64,000 nt of DNA from Wenzhouxiangella sp. XN24. Lineage in GTDB: Bacteria; Pseudomonadota; Gammaproteobacteria; Steroidobacterales; XN24. Below, piece after piece: positions 17,256-28,435 of the stretch; the stretch's first letter is position 1; every line of letters begins with the position of its first letter. The stretch covers positions 453,645-517,644 of the forward strand of contig NZ_JAAMFG010000036.1 in NCBI RefSeq assembly GCF_011064545.1, read 5' to 3'. Under the pieces are notes generated by a model, which did not search any database, was not told the DNA's origin, and saw only the letters and a program-made list of their open reading frames with translations. The translations under genes were made by a program, and so were the position numbers.

Positions 17256-19376
17256 GTGGATAAAACGTTTTTCATTCGTCTGCGCCGGCGCAAGGTGGTC
17301 CAGTGGGGGCTGGGCTACCTGGCATTCGCGTGGATGCTGGTCCAGGTGTTCGACCTGGTCGGGCAGCAGTTCGACTGGCCGACGCCGATGCTGCGCGCAA
17401 TCACGGCGTTGCTTGGCTTTGGTTTATTGCCCGCCCTGGTGATTTCCTGGTACCACGGCGAGAAAGGCGCGCAGCAAGTCACCCGGCAGGAGTCGGCGAT
17501 CCTTCTTGTGCTGTTCGCGGCGGGCGGCGTACTGGCGTGGTGGATTGCTCAGCCGCGGACGACCGAGCCGACCGAACTGGCCATGCCGGCCAACTTCAGT
17601 CCGACGCGCATCGCGGTGCTGCCGTTCGAGGATTTCAGCCCGGACGGCAGCCAGCGCTTTTTGGGTGACGGCATCGCTGAAACGTTGCTGCGGGTGTTCA
17701 CCCGGGTGGAGGCGTTGCAAGTGATCGCGCGAACCTCCGCCTTCGCCTATCGCGGCCGGGACATTGCGACGATCGCCCGCGACCTCGAGGTGGGGACGGT
17801 ACTCGAAGGCAGCGTGCAGCGGGTGGACGACCGGCTGCGCATCGTGGCGCAGCTGGTCCGGACCAGCGACCAGGTGCCGTTGTGGTCGCTGACCTTCGAT
17901 CGCCAGGCCGGCGATATCTTCGCGATCCAGGACGAAATCGCCGGGCAGGTTATCGAGGCTTTGCTCAACACCGCCGACCTCGGCATCGAGCAGGGCACGC
18001 TGGCTCGCACTGACTCGCGGGTCTATGACCTGTACCTCGAGGGCCGCGAGCTGTGGCAGACCGGCGAGCCCGATGCAGTCCGCCGCGCGGTCGAGTTGCT
18101 CGAGCAGGCGGTCGAGCTGGACCCCGGTTACGGACCCGCGCACTCGGAACTTGCGTCCGCACGGTATTCACTCATCGGAACGGGGGACGTGACGCGTCCG
18201 CAGGTCCGGCCTCGCATCGAGGCCGGCATCGCCCGCGCCCTCGAGATCGATCCTAGGGATGCGCAAGCCTACGCCATCCGGGGGCGCTGGCTGCTGGACG
18301 AGTGGCAGGTGGCCGCCGGGCGCCGCGATCTCGAACGCGCTGTCGCGCTGCGCCCCAACGATGCGAGATACCTGGCGTGGCTCGGGCTCAGTTTTCATCG
18401 CGTGGGCCTGGTGGAAAGCGCGGGCACGTATTACCGGCGCGCCTTGGAACTCGACCCGATGCATCTCTACGCGCGCACGCGCGTCGTGGAGCAGCTGAGC
18501 TGGACGGACGCCGAAGCAGCGCTGGTGCTGGCCCGGCAGACAGTCCGCCTGTTCCCCGACGCCACCGACAGCTGGCGCTGGCTGATCAACACGCATGAGC
18601 GCCGAGGGGACACTGCGGCAGCCGTGCTGGCGGCCGTCGACGCGCTCGATCATGTCGAGAACAAGGGCCTGTTTGTGAACAGCATCGCGGCAAGCTTCAA
18701 CTCGCTGGGTAAATACGATCTCGCGGACCGGTGGAAGGCCCGCGCTGAGTCGCTCTTCGGCCCGGTGGAGGACAGCCTGCCTTGGATCATCCGGCGGGGT
18801 GAGCTGGAGCGCCTGCCCGCCTGGGCGGAACAGTTCAGACAGCGCGCCGGGCAGTCCGTCCTCGCGCAACTCCAGATGGGCCGGGCCCTGGTCGGCACCG
18901 GGCGATATGAGGAGGCCCTGGAGGTGCTGGATCGCGTCGTCCGGGAGGGCCCGGACCTCGGCGACTTCGAGAATGTCAGCTGGGTGCACCTGGAATCGCC
19001 GAGCCTGCTTGCCGGACTCGCGCGCCGGACTGGCGACGCCCAGCGCGCCGTCGTTCTCGACCAGGCGGTCCAGGCCGTGATCGCTCACTTCGTCGACAGC
19101 TGGCCCGAAGGCGAGGATGAGCACATGTTCCGGCTCGACGTGGCCATGGGACGCGTGGAGTCGGCCGCCGCCCGCCTCGAGGCGCCTTTCGCGCGCCGCA
19201 TGTCCTGGCAACACCCGATCGAGAAGCTCGACTGGTACGCCGAGCTGCGGGCCACCGCAGCCGGGCGCCGCTTTGTCGAACGCATGCGCGCTGAGCGCGC
19301 CGGACAGTTGGATCGGCTGCGCGCAGCGGGAATCCGGTGGTTGTTCGAGCCGGAGGCCTGGCCGCCGACGCCGTGA
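17256..19376 (+). CDS. Membrane-anchored TolB/FlgO-like TPR protein B
   Basis: 706 residues from GTG 17256. This start aligns with the start of paralogue A (FF.RLRRRKVVQ); a TTG 57 bases upstream adds residues with no counterpart. Two hydrophobic hairpin helices (about 16-35 and 47-66) and a third helix (80-98) precede a TolB-N/FlgO-like domain (RIAVLPFEDFSPDGSQRF, about 118-245) and a long TPR array. The cellular role is unknown. The divergent arrangement suggests an old duplication with a shared control region. Confidence 0.8.
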   Translation: MDKTFFIRLRRRKVVQWGLGYLAFAWMLVQVFDLVGQQFDWPTPMLRAITALLGFGLLPALVISWYHGEKGAQQVTRQESAILLVLFAAGGVLAWWIAQPRTTEPTELAMPANFSPTRIAVLPFEDFSPDGSQRFLGDGIAETLLRVFTRVEALQVIARTSAFAYRGRDIATIARDLEVGTVLEGSVQRVDDRLRIVAQLVRTSDQVPLWSLTFDRQAGDIFAIQDEIAGQVIEALLNTADLGIEQGTLARTDSRVYDLYLEGRELWQTGEPDAVRRAVELLEQAVELDPGYGPAHSELASARYSLIGTGDVTRPQVRPRIEAGIARALEIDPRDAQAYAIRGRWLLDEWQVAAGRRDLERAVALRPNDARYLAWLGLSFHRVGLVESAGTYYRRALELDPMHLYARTRVVEQLSWTDAEAALVLARQTVRLFPDATDSWRWLINTHERRGDTAAAVLAAVDALDHVENKGLFVNSIAASFNSLGKYDLADRWKARAESLFGPVEDSLPWIIRRGELERLPAWAEQFRQRAGQSVLAQLQMGRALVGTGRYEEALEVLDRVVREGPDLGDFENVSWVHLESPSLLAGLARRTGDAQRAVVLDQAVQAVIAHFVDSWPEGEDEHMFRLDVAMGRVESAAARLEAPFARRMSWQHPIEKLDWYAELRATAAGRRFVERMRAERAGQLDRLRAAGIRWLFEPEAWPPTP

Positions 19377-19536
19377 GACATGCCGACCTACAGTTTCGCG
19401 GAACGGCTTCCTGGCTGGCGATGAGCTCGAAACCGGTCCTTTGCAAAGGTGCGCGTGAAACGTGCGCCGACGAGCCCGTCTCAGCAGCGAATGCGTGTGC
19501 CGTGACACCACTCAGGGACGATCAACACGCCTCGGG

Positions 19537-21981
<2,445 letters not shown>

Positions 21982-23040
21982 TTATACCACCCGGACGACC
22001 TCTCCCTGTTCCACGTGGAACACGGCCTCCGGCGTCAGCCCTGGGAGGCTGCCCGGATCCAGCGACGTCACGAACACCTGGAACGGCATCTCCCCGATCA
22101 GGGTCAGCAAACGTTCGCACCGGTCCGCATCCAGTTCGGCCGCGGGATCGTCGACCAGCAGGACGCCGCGGTCGTCCCAGTAAGGGGCCAGGAGCTGCGC
22201 CTGCCCGAGGACCAGGGCCGCCGCCACCAGTTTCTGCTGGCCCCTGGACACCCAGCCCCGGGCCTTGTGCCCGTCCAACAGCAAGGACAGCTCAGCGCGA
22301 TGGGGGCCAATCTGTGTGGTGCCGGCCTTGCGATCCCGCTCCCGATGCTCCGCCAGCGCCGACGAGAGCGTCGTCCCCAATGGCTGGCCGGGCCGATATT
22401 CCAGACCGAGCGGCGTACCGAGCAGGCGTTCCGCGGCAGCGTTCACGGGCGCTGCCAGTTGCGCCACGGCCTCCGCACGGTAACGGTCCAGCGCCGTGCC
22501 GCTTTCGCCGAGCGCCTGTTCCCACGGTTGAATCATCGAATCGGGCTGGCGCGAACGCAATGCCGCGTTCCGTTGCCGCAGGGCACGTTGATATTTTCGC
22601 CAGGTCTCGAGGAACTCATGTTCCACGTGGAACGTCGCCCAGTCGATATAGCGCCTGCGCTCGCCCGGTCCTTCCTGGACCAACCGGTGAATCTCCGGGT
22701 CCATCACCTGGATTGGTAAAAGGCTCGCCAGTTCCGCGAGTTGCGTCACGGGCTCCCCGGCCGCCCGCGCCGTCCACCCGTCCTTGCTCACCTCGATACC
22801 GACCGAGCGGCCATCGCCAAGCCTGCCCACGACCTGCAACTCGGCGGCCGTCTCCCGGATCATCGCCTGTTTACGCGCAGCCCTGAATGAGCGGCCCCGT
22901 CCCAGGAGAAACATCGCCTCCAGCAGGCTGGTCTTCCCCGAAGCATTGGGCCCGACCACCACGTTGACGCCCGCCGACGGCTCGAGGTCTGCCCGGTCGA
23001 AACATCGGAATCCGCTGATCGAGAGGCGCTTCAGCCCCAT
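21982..23040 (-). CDS. recF: DNA replication and repair protein RecF
   Basis: 352 residues. An ABC-type SMC-like ATPase with Walker A GPNASGKTS (30-38), a signature region near WVSRGQQKLVAAALVLGQ and Walker B VLLVDDPAAELD. RecF helps load RecA at single-strand gaps with RecO and RecR. The start MGLKRLSISGFRCF gives family length; an upstream in-frame start overlaps dnaN. The gene contains two ParB-type palindromes (22007-22022 and 22619-22634), each encoding the residues FHVE. Confidence 0.97.
   Translation of the reverse strand: MGLKRLSISGFRCFDRADLEPSAGVNVVVGPNASGKTSLLEAMFLLGRGRSFRAARKQAMIRETAAELQVVGRLGDGRSVGIEVSKDGWTARAAGEPVTQLAELASLLPIQVMDPEIHRLVQEGPGERRRYIDWATFHVEHEFLETWRKYQRALRQRNAALRSRQPDSMIQPWEQALGESGTALDRYRAEAVAQLAAPVNAAAERLLGTPLGLEYRPGQPLGTTLSSALAEHRERDRKAGTTQIGPHRAELSLLLDGHKARGWVSRGQQKLVAAALVLGQAQLLAPYWDDRGVLLVDDPAAELDADRCERLLTLIGEMPFQVFVTSLDPGSLPGLTPEAVFHVEQGEVVRVV
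22007..22022. other. parS site (ParB binding), perfect
   Basis: TGTTCCACGTGGAACA is a perfect 16-base palindrome of the chromosomal parS type (consensus TGTTYCACGTGRAACA). It sits in the 3' end of recF about 2.3 kb from the DnaA-box cluster. parA and parB are encoded at 52.4-54.1 kb. Confidence 0.88.
22619..22634. other. parS site (ParB binding), one mismatch
   Basis: TGTTCCACGTGGAACG differs from the perfect parS palindrome only at the last base. It lies 612 bases from the perfect site, also inside recF. Clustered origin-proximal parS sites are typical. Confidence 0.78.
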
Positions 23041-23048
23041 CGCGCAGA

Positions 23049-24149
23049 CTAGAGCCGCATCGGCATCACCACGTACTTGCAGTCCCGCCGTTCCGGATCC
23101 TGGATCAGGCAACTGCTTGCGGAATCCCGGAACTCGAGCCGGACCGACTCGGCGTCGAGCGCGCGCAAGGCCGCGATGAGGTATTCGACGTTGAAACCGA
23201 TCTGCATCTCGGGGCCTTCGTACTGGACCTCGATCTCTTCCTCCGCCTCTTCCTGCTCGGGATTGTGCGCCTGGACGACCACGCTGCCCGCTTTCAGCTC
23301 CACGCGCACGCCTTTGTACTTCTCGTTCGCCAGGATCCTGATCCGATTCAGGCCGTCGGCAAGCAATACCCGGTCGGCGAGCATCGGCGCTTCGCTCTGT
23401 TTCGGGATCACGCGATCGTAATCAGGGAAGCGGCCGTCGATCAGCTTCGAGGTCAGGCGGATACCACCGAGCGCGACGCGCAGGTGATTGGTGCCGATCT
23501 CCAACGTGCATTCGCCGTCCTCGCGGATCAGCCGCTGCAATTCCAGCACGCCTTTGCGCGGCAGGATGACCTGTTGGGGCGTCGAATCGGCTTCCGCCAC
23601 CGTCAGTTCGCACAACGCGAGGCGATGCCCGTCCGTGGCTACACTTCGCACGATCGGCCCCGCGATCTCCAGCAGCATGCCGTTCAGGTAATAGCGGACG
23701 TCCTGGTTCGCCATGGAGAACTGCGTTTTCTCGATCAGGCGTCTCAACTGTGCCTGTGGGAGGACCACCTGCTGTTGTGCGTTGATGTCTTCGACCGTGG
23801 GAAACTCCTCGGCCGGCAAAGTGGACAAGGTGAAGCGGCTTCGCCCGGAACGGACCGTCACCTTGTCACCCGAGAGGGTGAATACCACCGATGCTCCATC
23901 CGGCAGCGCCCGACAGATGTCCAGCAGTTTCCGTCCCGGCACAGTGATCTCGCCGCCCGTGTCGACTGTCACATCAACCGAAGCGACCAGCTCGACCTCC
24001 AGGTCGGTGGCCGTCACCGCCAGGCCGGCCCCTTCTTTTGCGACCAGAAGGATATTGGCCAGTACCGGCATGGTCTGTCGTCTTTCGACCACACCGATGA
24101 CGGCCTGGAGCGGTTCGAGCAAGGTCTCTCTGGGGGCGCTGAACTTCAT
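23049..24149 (-). CDS. dnaN: DNA polymerase III sliding clamp (beta subunit)
   Basis: 366 residues, the same length as E. coli DnaN, with three clamp domains. It starts MKFSAPRETLLEPLQAV and ends with the YVVMPMRL C-terminus typical of the clamp family. It encircles DNA and tethers polymerases. ATG 24149 has AGGTGG a few bases upstream; a TTG 18 bases earlier is rejected. A TATAAA -10-like box at 24186-24181 (minus strand) could serve a dnaN promoter. recF starts 8 bases after its stop. Confidence 0.98.
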   Translation of the reverse strand: MKFSAPRETLLEPLQAVIGVVERRQTMPVLANILLVAKEGAGLAVTATDLEVELVASVDVTVDTGGEITVPGRKLLDICRALPDGASVVFTLSGDKVTVRSGRSRFTLSTLPAEEFPTVEDINAQQQVVLPQAQLRRLIEKTQFSMANQDVRYYLNGMLLEIAGPIVRSVATDGHRLALCELTVAEADSTPQQVILPRKGVLELQRLIREDGECTLEIGTNHLRVALGGIRLTSKLIDGRFPDYDRVIPKQSEAPMLADRVLLADGLNRIRILANEKYKGVRVELKAGSVVVQAHNPEQEEAEEEIEVQYEGPEMQIGFNVEYLIAALRALDAESVRLEFRDSASSCLIQDPERRDCKYVVMPMRL

Positions 24150-24224
24150 CGGTCCACCTGTAGGCAATTAAATTAGATGGTTTATAGAGAATTTACTGTT
24201 GTTACTGTTAATGGGCTCCATTCT

Positions 24225-24233
24225 TGTGGATAA
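24225..24233 (-). promoter_or_regulatory. DnaA box, consensus
   Basis: TTATCCACA on the minus strand, a perfect high-affinity DnaA box, isolated from the four boxes near the dnaA end by an AT-rich stretch. Confidence 0.8.
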
Positions 24234-24348
24234 ACCCTGTTTACTCAATAATTTCATATGATTACGAGGAACCGAACCTTGTGTTCACCCGGCCTCCGAA
24301 GCACTTGCCATCCTGTGGACGAACTGTGGATAGTTTGCTGTCATGAAG

Positions 24349-24368
24349 TTATCCACATGTTGTCCACA
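24349..24368 (+). promoter_or_regulatory. Tandem DnaA boxes next to dnaA
   Basis: TTATCCACA (24349-24357) and TTGTCCACA (24360-24368) are direct repeats separated by two bases. The second ends at the base before the dnaA stop codon. Confidence 0.8.
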
Positions 24369-25742
24369 TCAAGCCGTCAACGTTCTCAACAGGTTTGCGT
24401 AATCTTCCCGCATTCGCATGTCGGTTTCACGTAAATCCTTGATTCTTTTGCAGGCGTGCAGGACCGTCGTATGGTCCTTCCCGCCGAAGGCATCGCCGAT
24501 TTCCGGATAGCTCCGCTCCGTAAGCTCCTTCGCGAGCGACATGGCCACCTGGCGAGGTCTCGCGACCGCGCGATTGCGGCGCTTCGACATGAGATCGGCC
24601 ACCCGGATCTTGTAGTACTGCGCTACCGTCTTCTGGATGTTCTCGATGGTGACCAGGCGATCCTGCAGCGACAAGAGGTCGCCGAGCGCTTTCTTCGCAA
24701 AATCCATGGTGATCTCGCGATCGAGAAAACGCGAGGTCGCGATCACACGGCGCAACGCGCCTTCGAGTTCCCGGACATTGGAGCGGATCCGCTTGGCGAT
24801 CAGGAAGGCGACCTCCGAGGGCAGGGTGACGCCTTCGAAACTCGCTTTTTTCATCAGGATGGCGACACTCGTTTCGAGCTCCGGTGCCTCGATCGCCACG
24901 GTGAGTCCCCACCCGAATCGCGTCTTCAGGCGATCCTCGAGGCCGTCTACCTCCTTGGGGTACCGGTCGCATGACAACACGATCTGCTGGCGTTCCTCGA
25001 ACAAGGCGTTGAAAGTGTGGAAGAATTCTTCCTGGGAGCGCTCCTTCCCGGCAAAAAACTGGATGTCGTCGATCAGCAGTGCATTGAGCGAACGGTAGCT
25101 GCGCTTGAACTCGTCGATGCGGTTGTTCTGCAGTGCGCGGACCATGTCGCTGACAAAGCGTTCCGAATGGACGTACGCCACGCGCGCGCCCGGGTTCTCC
25201 CGGAGGATACTGTTGCCGATGGCATGCATCAGATGCGTCTTGCCCAGCCCCACCCCACCATATAAGAAAAGGGGGTTGTAGGACCCGCCCGGATTGACGG
25301 CCACCTGGAAGGCGCCCGCGCGGGCCAGCTGGTTGCTCTTGCCCTCCACGAAGCTCTCGAAGGTGAAATCGGGGTTCAGCCGCGCGCCGGTGACGAAATC
25401 CGTCGGCGCCGCCGGCGCATTGCGACCCGCGGGGGCGGCCGGCCGCACCGGCGCCACCAGCGGGGCCGTGTTGCCGCCCACCCGTGTGCCGACATCGATG
25501 GAGACATCGAACGGGCGCCGGTTCGCGCTCTCCTCACCTGTCAGCTCGCGGATGCGCGCCAGGCAATTCTGGCGCAGCCAGGTCACGACGTACGGGTTGG
25601 GCGCGAGCAGGCGCAGGGCTTCGCCATCGCTCACGGCCTGCAACGGCGCGACGTATGTGTTGAACTGGTCCGGAGACAGTTCACTGCGAAGCCTGTTGAG
25701 ACATTGGTGCCAGACGGCCGCCACGTTGCGTCCTGCGTTCAT
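24369..25742 (-). CDS. dnaA: Chromosomal replication initiator DnaA
   Basis: 457 residues in four domains: N-terminal DnaB-interacting domain I ([21 protein letters not shown]), a Pro/Ala-rich linker (about 100-125), the AAA+ domain with Walker [14 protein letters not shown] and Walker B LLIDDIQF, and the C-terminal DNA-binding domain with [22 protein letters not shown]. It melts oriC. The ATG has GGGA 5 bases upstream. A consensus DnaA box at 25785-25793, about 45 bases upstream of the start, suggests autoregulation. Confidence 0.98.
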   Translation of the reverse strand: MNAGRNVAAVWHQCLNRLRSELSPDQFNTYVAPLQAVSDGEALRLLAPNPYVVTWLRQNCLARIRELTGEESANRRPFDVSIDVGTRVGGNTAPLVAPVRPAAPAGRNAPAAPTDFVTGARLNPDFTFESFVEGKSNQLARAGAFQVAVNPGGSYNPLFLYGGVGLGKTHLMHAIGNSILRENPGARVAYVHSERFVSDMVRALQNNRIDEFKRSYRSLNALLIDDIQFFAGKERSQEEFFHTFNALFEERQQIVLSCDRYPKEVDGLEDRLKTRFGWGLTVAIEAPELETSVAILMKKASFEGVTLPSEVAFLIAKRIRSNVRELEGALRRVIATSRFLDREITMDFAKKALGDLLSLQDRLVTIENIQKTVAQYYKIRVADLMSKRRNRAVARPRQVAMSLAKELTERSYPEIGDAFGGKDHTTVLHACKRIKDLRETDMRMREDYANLLRTLTA

Positions 25743-25784
25743 CGGATCCCGGGAGGCTCTGCAGTCTATCTTGCCGGGCCCGGG

Positions 25785-25793
25785 TTATCCACA
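25785..25793 (+). promoter_or_regulatory. DnaA box upstream of dnaA
   Basis: TTATCCACA, a perfect DnaA box in the 180-base region between dnaA and rpmH, close to a weak TAGACT -10-like element of dnaA. Placement fits DnaA autorepression, or a second origin element. Confidence 0.7.
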
Positions 25794-25827
25794 GGCCGGC
25801 GGCCGCCTGGGCGGCGACCGAATCCGG

Positions 25828-25856
25828 TTGACACCCTGCCGGGGCCCACGTACGAT
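25828..25856 (+). promoter_or_regulatory. Sigma70 promoter of rpmH-rnpA
   Basis: A perfect TTGACA (25828-25833), a 17-base spacer, then TACGAT (25851-25856, 4 of 6). The predicted start point is near 25863, leaving a 60-base leader to rpmH. Confidence 0.8.
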
Positions 25857-25922
25857 TCCCCGTCTTTTTGGCGGGACTCGGACCGAGCCGCCAACGGCCC
25901 CCTCTCGGACGGAAACAGTACG

Positions 25923-26057
25923 ATGAAACGCACCTATCAACCGAGCAATCTGCGACGGAAACGGACGCACGGATTCCGTGCCCGCATGGCTACCAAGAAT
26001 GGTCGGCTGGTGCTGTCCCGCCGGCGCGCCAAGGGCCGCGCCCGCCTCGCAGTCTGA
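25923..26057 (+). CDS. rpmH: 50S ribosomal protein L34
   Basis: A 44-residue, Arg/Lys-rich L34. It starts [20 protein letters not shown] and ends [13 protein letters not shown], near-identical in pattern to known L34 proteins. ATG 25923 is internal to a longer open frame. First gene of the rpmH-rnpA-yidD-yidC-mnmE block, with a good sigma70 promoter upstream. Confidence 0.97.
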   Translation: MKRTYQPSNLRRKRTHGFRARMATKNGRLVLSRRRAKGRARLAV

Positions 26058-26103
26058 ACTTCCGGCTGCGGGTCCGCCTGCCAGGCACCGAGCAGTCGAT
26101 CCC

Positions 26104-26472
26104 GTGCCGTCGCTGGCGTTCACCCGGGCCCAGCGCCTGCTGAAGCCCGAACAGTTCACCCGCGTATTCAGGACAGGCCGTCGCCGCGGCGACGCATGTT
26201 TCACGGTCATCGCCACCAGCGGCCCCGGCCCTTCCGCCCGCCTGGGCCTCGCGGTTTCGAAGAAAGTCTCGAAATCGGCCGTGCAACGCAACCGGATCAA
26301 GCGTCTCGTGAGAGAATCCTTCCGCAAACACGGTGCAGACTACGGCAAACTCGACATCGTCGTCATGGCGCGACCGGGCGCCGCGGGCTGCGATAATGCC
26401 GCGCTCACCAACAGCATCGACACTTTGCTAGAACGGACGGCCCGCTTATGCGACGCATCGCGATCTTCCTGA
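26104..26472 (+). CDS. rnpA: Ribonuclease P protein component
   Basis: About 122 residues, starting from GTG 26104 to give normal family length; the start is not certain because no strong ribosome-binding site is visible. The signature RNR helix ([17 protein letters not shown]) and the first-strand basic region ([19 protein letters not shown]) are present. It binds the RNase P RNA for tRNA 5' maturation. It overlaps yidD by 25 bases. Confidence 0.93.
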   Translation: MPSLAFTRAQRLLKPEQFTRVFRTGRRRGDACFTVIATSGPGPSARLGLAVSKKVSKSAVQRNRIKRLVRESFRKHGADYGKLDIVVMARPGAAGCDNAALTNSIDTLLERTARLCDASRSS

Positions 26473-26699
26473 TTCGCGGCTACCAGCTGCTGCTCAGTCC
26501 TTTGCTGGGCAATCATTGCCGCTTCGATCCGACGTGCTCGAGTTACGCCATCCAGGCGATTCGTGATCATGGCACCCTGCGGGGCGGCTGGCTGGCAGCG
26601 CGTCGCATCGGCCGTTGCCACCCCTGGGGCGGTCACGGATACGATCCCGTTCCGCCGGAGGCTTCGTCCGCCGAGACTTTCCGGGGCACTCATGGATAA
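26448..26699 (+). CDS. yidD: Membrane protein insertion efficiency factor YidD
   Basis: An 83-residue YidD. An N-terminal amphipathic segment ([17 protein letters not shown]) precedes the conserved cysteine motif [11 protein letters not shown] and the C-terminal [12 protein letters not shown]. It assists YidC/Sec insertion at the inner membrane. It overlaps rnpA by 25 and yidC by 8 bases, so translation is coupled. Confidence 0.95.
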   Translation: MRRIAIFLIRGYQLLLSPLLGNHCRFDPTCSSYAIQAIRDHGTLRGGWLAARRIGRCHPWGGHGYDPVPPEASSAETFRGTHG

Positions 26700-28368
26700 C
26701 CAGCGCGTCTTTCTCTGGATCGCACTGGCGCTCATCGTCTGGCTGAATTACGCGGCCTTCGTCCAGTACCAGCGCCCCGCAGCCGAACAGTCCCCTGCCG
26801 CGACCGACGAACGGCTGGAGGGGGACGCCCCGGCGTTACCGAGTGAGACCACCATCGGGCCGGCACCGGCGGATGAAGCGATCCCGCTGCCGCCGGGCAC
26901 CGGCGCCGCTGCGCCGGCCGATACGGCTGATACCTCTGCCCCGGGTGAGCGCCGCATCCAGGTCCGCACGGACGTTCTGGACCTCGAGATCTCGTTGCGC
27001 GGCGGGGATCTCGTCAAGGCGCTGCTGCCCGAGTACCCCGTCAACAAGGACGCCCCGGACATCCCGGTCCAGCTGCTCGATCCTTCGGCGGACAGCCTGT
27101 ACGTTTTTCGTACCGGGCTGACGGCCACTGCGCCGGAGACCTCGACGCGTCCGGACACGCTGTTCGTCGCACCGGCCATGGAATACGTCCTCGATGCCGG
27201 CCAGGAAACACTGGAGATTCCCCTGACGGCGGTGCTGGACAACGGGGTCACCGTCACGAAGATCTACCGCTTCACGCGCGGCAGCTACGCGGTGGAGCTC
27301 GAGCAGCAGATCGAGAACGCGGGCGAGCAGCCCTGGACGGGTGCGAGCTACCTGCAGATCCGTCGCATGCATAACCCGCCGGGGCGCGGCCTGACCAACG
27401 TCGACAGCTACTCTTTCCAGGGGCCGGTCACCTTCAATGGCGAGAAATACGAGAAACTCGACGTCGGCGATCTCGCCAGGACCCGCGAGTCCTTTACGAC
27501 CGCCGCGGGGTGGATCGCGTCCATCGAGCACCACTTCCTGACGGCCGCCGTGCCGAATGGCCGGGCGGAGATTTCCGCCGCCGCGACGCCCGCCGGGCTG
27601 TACACGATTACGGCCGTGCGCATGCCCGAGACCGTCGCGCCGGGCCAGGCCGACAGCTTCCGCGACCAGTTGTTCGTGGGGCCCAAGCTGCAGGACCAGC
27701 TGGAGGCCACGGCGCCGAGGCTGCGGCTCACCGTGGACTACGGCTGGCTGACCGTCATCTCGCAACCCCTGTTCTGGGTGTTGTCGAAAATTCATGGTCT
27801 CGTCGGCAACTGGGGCTGGGCGATCGTCCTGATGACCCTGCTGATCAAGCTGGTGTTCTACAAGCTGTCGGAAACCAGCGGCAAGTCGATGGCCAAGATG
27901 CGCAAGTTGCAGCCGCGCATGAAGTCGCTGCAGGAACGCTACGCCGACGATCGACAGAAGCTGTCGCAGGCGATGATGGAGCTGTACAAAAAAGAGAAGG
28001 TGAATCCGGCCGCCGGGTGCCTGCCGATTCTCGTGCAGATGCCGGTCTTCCTGGCGCTCTACTGGGTGCTGCTCGAGAGCGTGGAGATGCGCCAGGCGCC
28101 GTTCATGCTGTGGATCGACGACTTGTCCACCCGGGATCCTTTTTTCATCCTGCCGCTCGCCATGGGCGTGACGATGTTCATCCAGCAGAAGCTGAACCCC
28201 GCGCCGCCCGATCCGATCCAGGCGAAGATCATGCAGGTGTTGCCGGTCGTGTTCACGGTGTTCTTCGCGTTCTTCCCTGCCGGCCTCGTGCTGTACTGGT
28301 TCGTCAACAACCTGCTGGCGATTCTCCAGCAATGGCACATCAACAAGGTGGTGGAACGCGGCGGCTGA
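26692..28368 (+). CDS. yidC: Membrane protein insertase YidC
   Basis: 558 residues. It has an N-terminal membrane helix ([18 protein letters not shown]), a large periplasmic domain (about 50-340) and the conserved insertase core, including a cytoplasmic loop with [19 protein letters not shown] and [18 protein letters not shown]. It inserts and folds inner-membrane proteins alone or with SecYEG. ATG 26692 overlaps yidD; a longer frame upstream is rejected because it runs through yidD. The periplasmic linker is rich in Ala, Pro and Glu. Confidence 0.97.
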   Translation: MDNQRVFLWIALALIVWLNYAAFVQYQRPAAEQSPAATDERLEGDAPALPSETTIGPAPADEAIPLPPGTGAAAPADTADTSAPGERRIQVRTDVLDLEISLRGGDLVKALLPEYPVNKDAPDIPVQLLDPSADSLYVFRTGLTATAPETSTRPDTLFVAPAMEYVLDAGQETLEIPLTAVLDNGVTVTKIYRFTRGSYAVELEQQIENAGEQPWTGASYLQIRRMHNPPGRGLTNVDSYSFQGPVTFNGEKYEKLDVGDLARTRESFTTAAGWIASIEHHFLTAAVPNGRAEISAAATPAGLYTITAVRMPETVAPGQADSFRDQLFVGPKLQDQLEATAPRLRLTVDYGWLTVISQPLFWVLSKIHGLVGNWGWAIVLMTLLIKLVFYKLSETSGKSMAKMRKLQPRMKSLQERYADDRQKLSQAMMELYKKEKVNPAAGCLPILVQMPVFLALYWVLLESVEMRQAPFMLWIDDLSTRDPFFILPLAMGVTMFIQQKLNPAPPDPIQAKIMQVLPVVFTVFFAFFPAGLVLYWFVNNLLAILQQWHINKVVERGG

Positions 28369-28435
28369 ACGTCTCCCGGGGTCGGGCATCGTACCGATCC
28401 TGCGTCCATTAGCCCCGGCGGCGCCGGACAACGAC

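Larger units (their letters stand above)
24150..24368. other. Probable oriC: dnaN-dnaA intergenic DnaA-box cluster
   Basis: These 219 bases are AT-rich compared with the rest of the window (AT-rich tracts near 24168-24211 and 24241-24265). They contain five DnaA-box-like 9-mers: TTATCCACA at 24349-24357 (+) and 24233-24225 (-), TTGTCCACA at 24360-24368 (+), CTATCCACA at 24333-24325 (-) and TCGTCCACA at 24322-24314 (-). Box cluster plus AT-rich tract next to dnaA is the usual bacterial origin layout. Confidence 0.75.
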
